Below are positions 6,137 to 7,007 of a DNA stretch of 7,007 nt, in pieces. Origin of the DNA: an uncultured Thermoanaerobacteraceae bacterium (GTDB lineage: Bacteria > Bacillota > DSM-12270 > Thermacetogeniales > Thermacetogeniaceae); assembly GCA_937914965.1 (NCBI GenBank), contig CALGIY010000331.1, forward strand, positions 1 through 7,007, read 5' to 3'. The number at the start of each line of letters is the position of its first letter. The stretch's first letter is position 1. The notes under the pieces are model-generated. The model made no database searches. It saw only the letters and a list, made by a program, of their open reading frames with translations, and had not been told where the DNA came from. The translations under genes and the position numbers were made by a program.

Positions 6137-6169
6137 AAGGAGGCCAAAACGGCCTCCTTATCTATTTTT
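6137..6169. terminator. Bidirectional terminator between cysK and the stress-protein gene
   Basis: A perfect 9-bp stem AAGGAGGCC (6137-6145) / GGCCTCCTT (6151-6159) closes a 5-nt loop AAAAC. On the plus strand an interrupted T-run follows (ATCTATTTTT); on the minus strand TTTTT begins at the end of the stem. It therefore serves both convergent genes. The minus-strand TAA stop (6158-6160) overlaps the stem. Confidence 0.88.
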
Positions 6170-6658
6170 CTGGTAGATCTTGACATCGTGTGCCCTGTAC
6201 TCCCGCAGGACATCGGCTGCTTCGTTCAACCGGGGTTCACTTCCCTGGACAGTAACCATGACCTTTCCCTGGCGGACATCTTCTTCATAATGCTTTCCTT
6301 CGCTTTCTGGTACACCCCAGTCAATCAATCCCCCCGCCAAGCCTCCAGTGGCAGCCCCTGTTAATAGGCCAGCAATCGGACCTAAAGCTACCAGTGGGCC
6401 GATCCCTGGAATGACCAGTGCTCCAGCTCCTGCTGCAAGTCCGGCGATACCGCCAAGAGCGCCTCCTGTTGTGATCCCCTCGATAGCTGTGTCTCCACCT
6501 TCATCCCCGCCCATGCGCGTTTGTTCTGGTTTGCCGGTTTCTTCATCCCGGGCCACAATAGAAATATCCTTGTCGAAACCCTTGTTGCGCAGATCCAAAG
6601 CAGCTCGTTCTGCTTCATCCCGTGTATCAAAAATACCCAGAGCTACTGATTCCATCAT
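6158..6658 (-). CDS. YflT / GS17M-like general stress protein with glycine-zipper core
   Basis: The 166-residue protein begins MMESVALGIFDTRDEAERAA, matching the general-stress-protein-17M-like (YflT) domain (residues ~4-37). An acidic/Gly linker follows, then a Gly/Ala-rich hydrophobic stretch (~61-112) with many GxxxG-type spacings such as GGALGGIAGLAAGAG. After WGVPESEGKHYEE, a C-terminal segment (~131-163, VMVTVQGSEPRLNEAADVL) restores a beta-alpha-beta pattern. Both ends could together form one ferredoxin-like fold around a glycine-zipper insertion that may contact membranes or self-assemble; this is inference. Related Firmicutes proteins are induced by general stress, but their biochemistry is unknown. 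GGAGG (6665-6669) with a 6-nt spacer supports the first of two tandem ATGs. The stop overlaps the terminator. I see no clear SigB promoter (GTTT...GGGTAT) upstream. Confidence 0.85.
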   Translation of the reverse strand: MMESVALGIFDTRDEAERAALDLRNKGFDKDISIVARDEETGKPEQTRMGGDEGGDTAIEGITTGGALGGIAGLAAGAGALVIPGIGPLVALGPIAGLLTGAATGGLAGGLIDWGVPESEGKHYEEDVRQGKVMVTVQGSEPRLNEAADVLREYRAHDVKIYQKNR

Positions 6659-6808
6659 TGCATGCCTCCAAACATAGTTTTTTCTGTTCTCTCTTAGTGT
6701 GTAGAAAAAGAGTGCTATTTATTCTTCACCATAACCTTCCTTTTTTTATTTGCAAAAATAACTCCCCTCATGTAGGATCAAATCATATATTGTGGGGGGG
6801 GAGCGCAA
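6659..6808. other. Divergent intergenic region, weak promoter candidates
   Basis: This 150-bp AT-rich gap lies between the stress-protein gene (minus) and mobB (plus). On the minus strand TTGCAA (6750-6755), 16 nt and TATGGT form a weak sigma-A candidate. On the plus strand TATATT (6786-6791) could be a -10 for mobB without a recognisable -35. Neither is strong. An eight-G tract (6794-6801) merges with the mobB ribosome binding site. Confidence 0.35.
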
Positions 6809-7007
6809 ATGGTTCCTGTTGTTTTTATCGCTGGCTACTCCAATACTGGTAAAACAACGATCATGAAAAAGCTGGTACAGGTTTTCAAGGAAAAAGGCTA
6901 CCGGGTAGCAGCTATTAAACATGCTCCTCATGGTTATGACCTTGATGCCGAGGGAAGGGATACCTGGCACTACTGTCAGGCAGGAGCCGAGCAGGTAGTG
7001 GTTGTAG
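6809..7007 (+). CDS. mobB: Molybdopterin-guanine dinucleotide biosynthesis adapter MobB (partial)
   Basis: MobB is a GTP-binding P-loop protein that assists MobA in converting molybdopterin to molybdopterin guanine dinucleotide, the cofactor form used by formate dehydrogenases, nitrate reductases and similar enzymes. The first 66 codons are present and the gene continues past the right edge. The Walker A loop is GYSNTGKTT (9-17), followed by the family-typical IKHAPHGYDLDAEGRDTWHY and QAGAEQVVVV. The SNTGKTT variant of GxxxxGKT, together with the KHxxHGxDLD motif, distinguishes MobB from other P-loop proteins. The ATG is preceded by GGGGAG with a 5-nt spacer. A fusion to another cofactor protein (for example MoeA or MobA) cannot be excluded because the C-terminus is missing. 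Confidence 0.93.
   Translation, partial: MVPVVFIAGYSNTGKTTIMKKLVQVFKEKGYRVAAIKHAPHGYDLDAEGRDTWHYCQAGAEQVVVV

Noticed and set aside
6348..6677. 109-codon Pro/Ala/Ser-rich plus-strand ORF
   Set aside because: Antisense of the Gly-rich segment of the YflT-like gene; the Pro/Ala richness is simply the complement of Gly/Ala codons.
6659..6808. SigB-type promoter for the stress-protein gene
   Set aside because: No convincing GTTT-N12-15-GGGTAT pair on the minus strand; the best sigma-A-like match is also weak.
5203..7007. A functional formate/sulfur/molybdenum gene cluster linking pflBA, cysK and mobB
   Set aside because: The genes have separate promoters and terminators and mixed orientation; only proximity supports a link, and no formate dehydrogenase or moa/moe gene is in the window.

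Overview
The window reads as a stretch of about 50% G+C chromosome from an anaerobic, low-to-mid-GC Gram-positive bacterium, most likely a clostridial Firmicute. The evidence is strong GGAGG/GGGAG ribosome binding sites, a pyruvate formate-lyase and activase pair, a YflT-like stress protein, a Firmicutes-style mini zinc-ribbon protein and a membrane-anchored polysaccharide deacetylase. I cannot name a genus.

Layout. Bases 1-~590 do not look like normal chromosome. They hold a 29-codon internal piece of diaminopropionate ammonia-lyase (+), then a strongly AT-rich internal piece of DNA primase dnaG (-), then the first ~25 codons of a metallophosphoesterase (-). The pieces are joined at two points with no complete gene and no mobile-element ends. 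This is most simply a chimeric assembly or library join, and the reliable chromosome appears to start at about 590. From there: the divergent metallophosphoesterase promoter; a perfect 9-bp hairpin that is both terminator-like and contains the pflB ribosome binding site; pflB (777-3032) and pflA (3034-3759) with a 1-nt gap; a polysaccharide deacetylase (3827-4723); a convergent small Cys-rich protein (4734-4982, -); a 220-bp intergenic region with promoters for both flanking genes; cysK (5203-6120); a bidirectional terminator; a YflT/GsiB-17M-like stress protein (6158-6658, -); and the start of mobB (6809 to the right edge).

How the genes relate. PflB and PflA form one functional unit: PflA uses a radical SAM [4Fe-4S] cluster to install the glycyl radical on Gly724 of PflB, which converts pyruvate + CoA to acetyl-CoA + formate under anaerobic conditions. 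The other genes are separate housekeeping functions: cell-wall polysaccharide deacetylation, cysteine synthesis, stress response and molybdopterin cofactor maturation. MobB serves molybdo/tungsto-enzymes such as formate dehydrogenase, so a link to formate metabolism is possible but is only inferred from proximity.

I see no convincing novel multi-gene system. The observations most worth checking are the SD-sequestering hairpin at pflB, an Asp-to-Ser change at a cation-site position in PflA, the uncharacterised Cys-rich small protein, and the chimeric left end.
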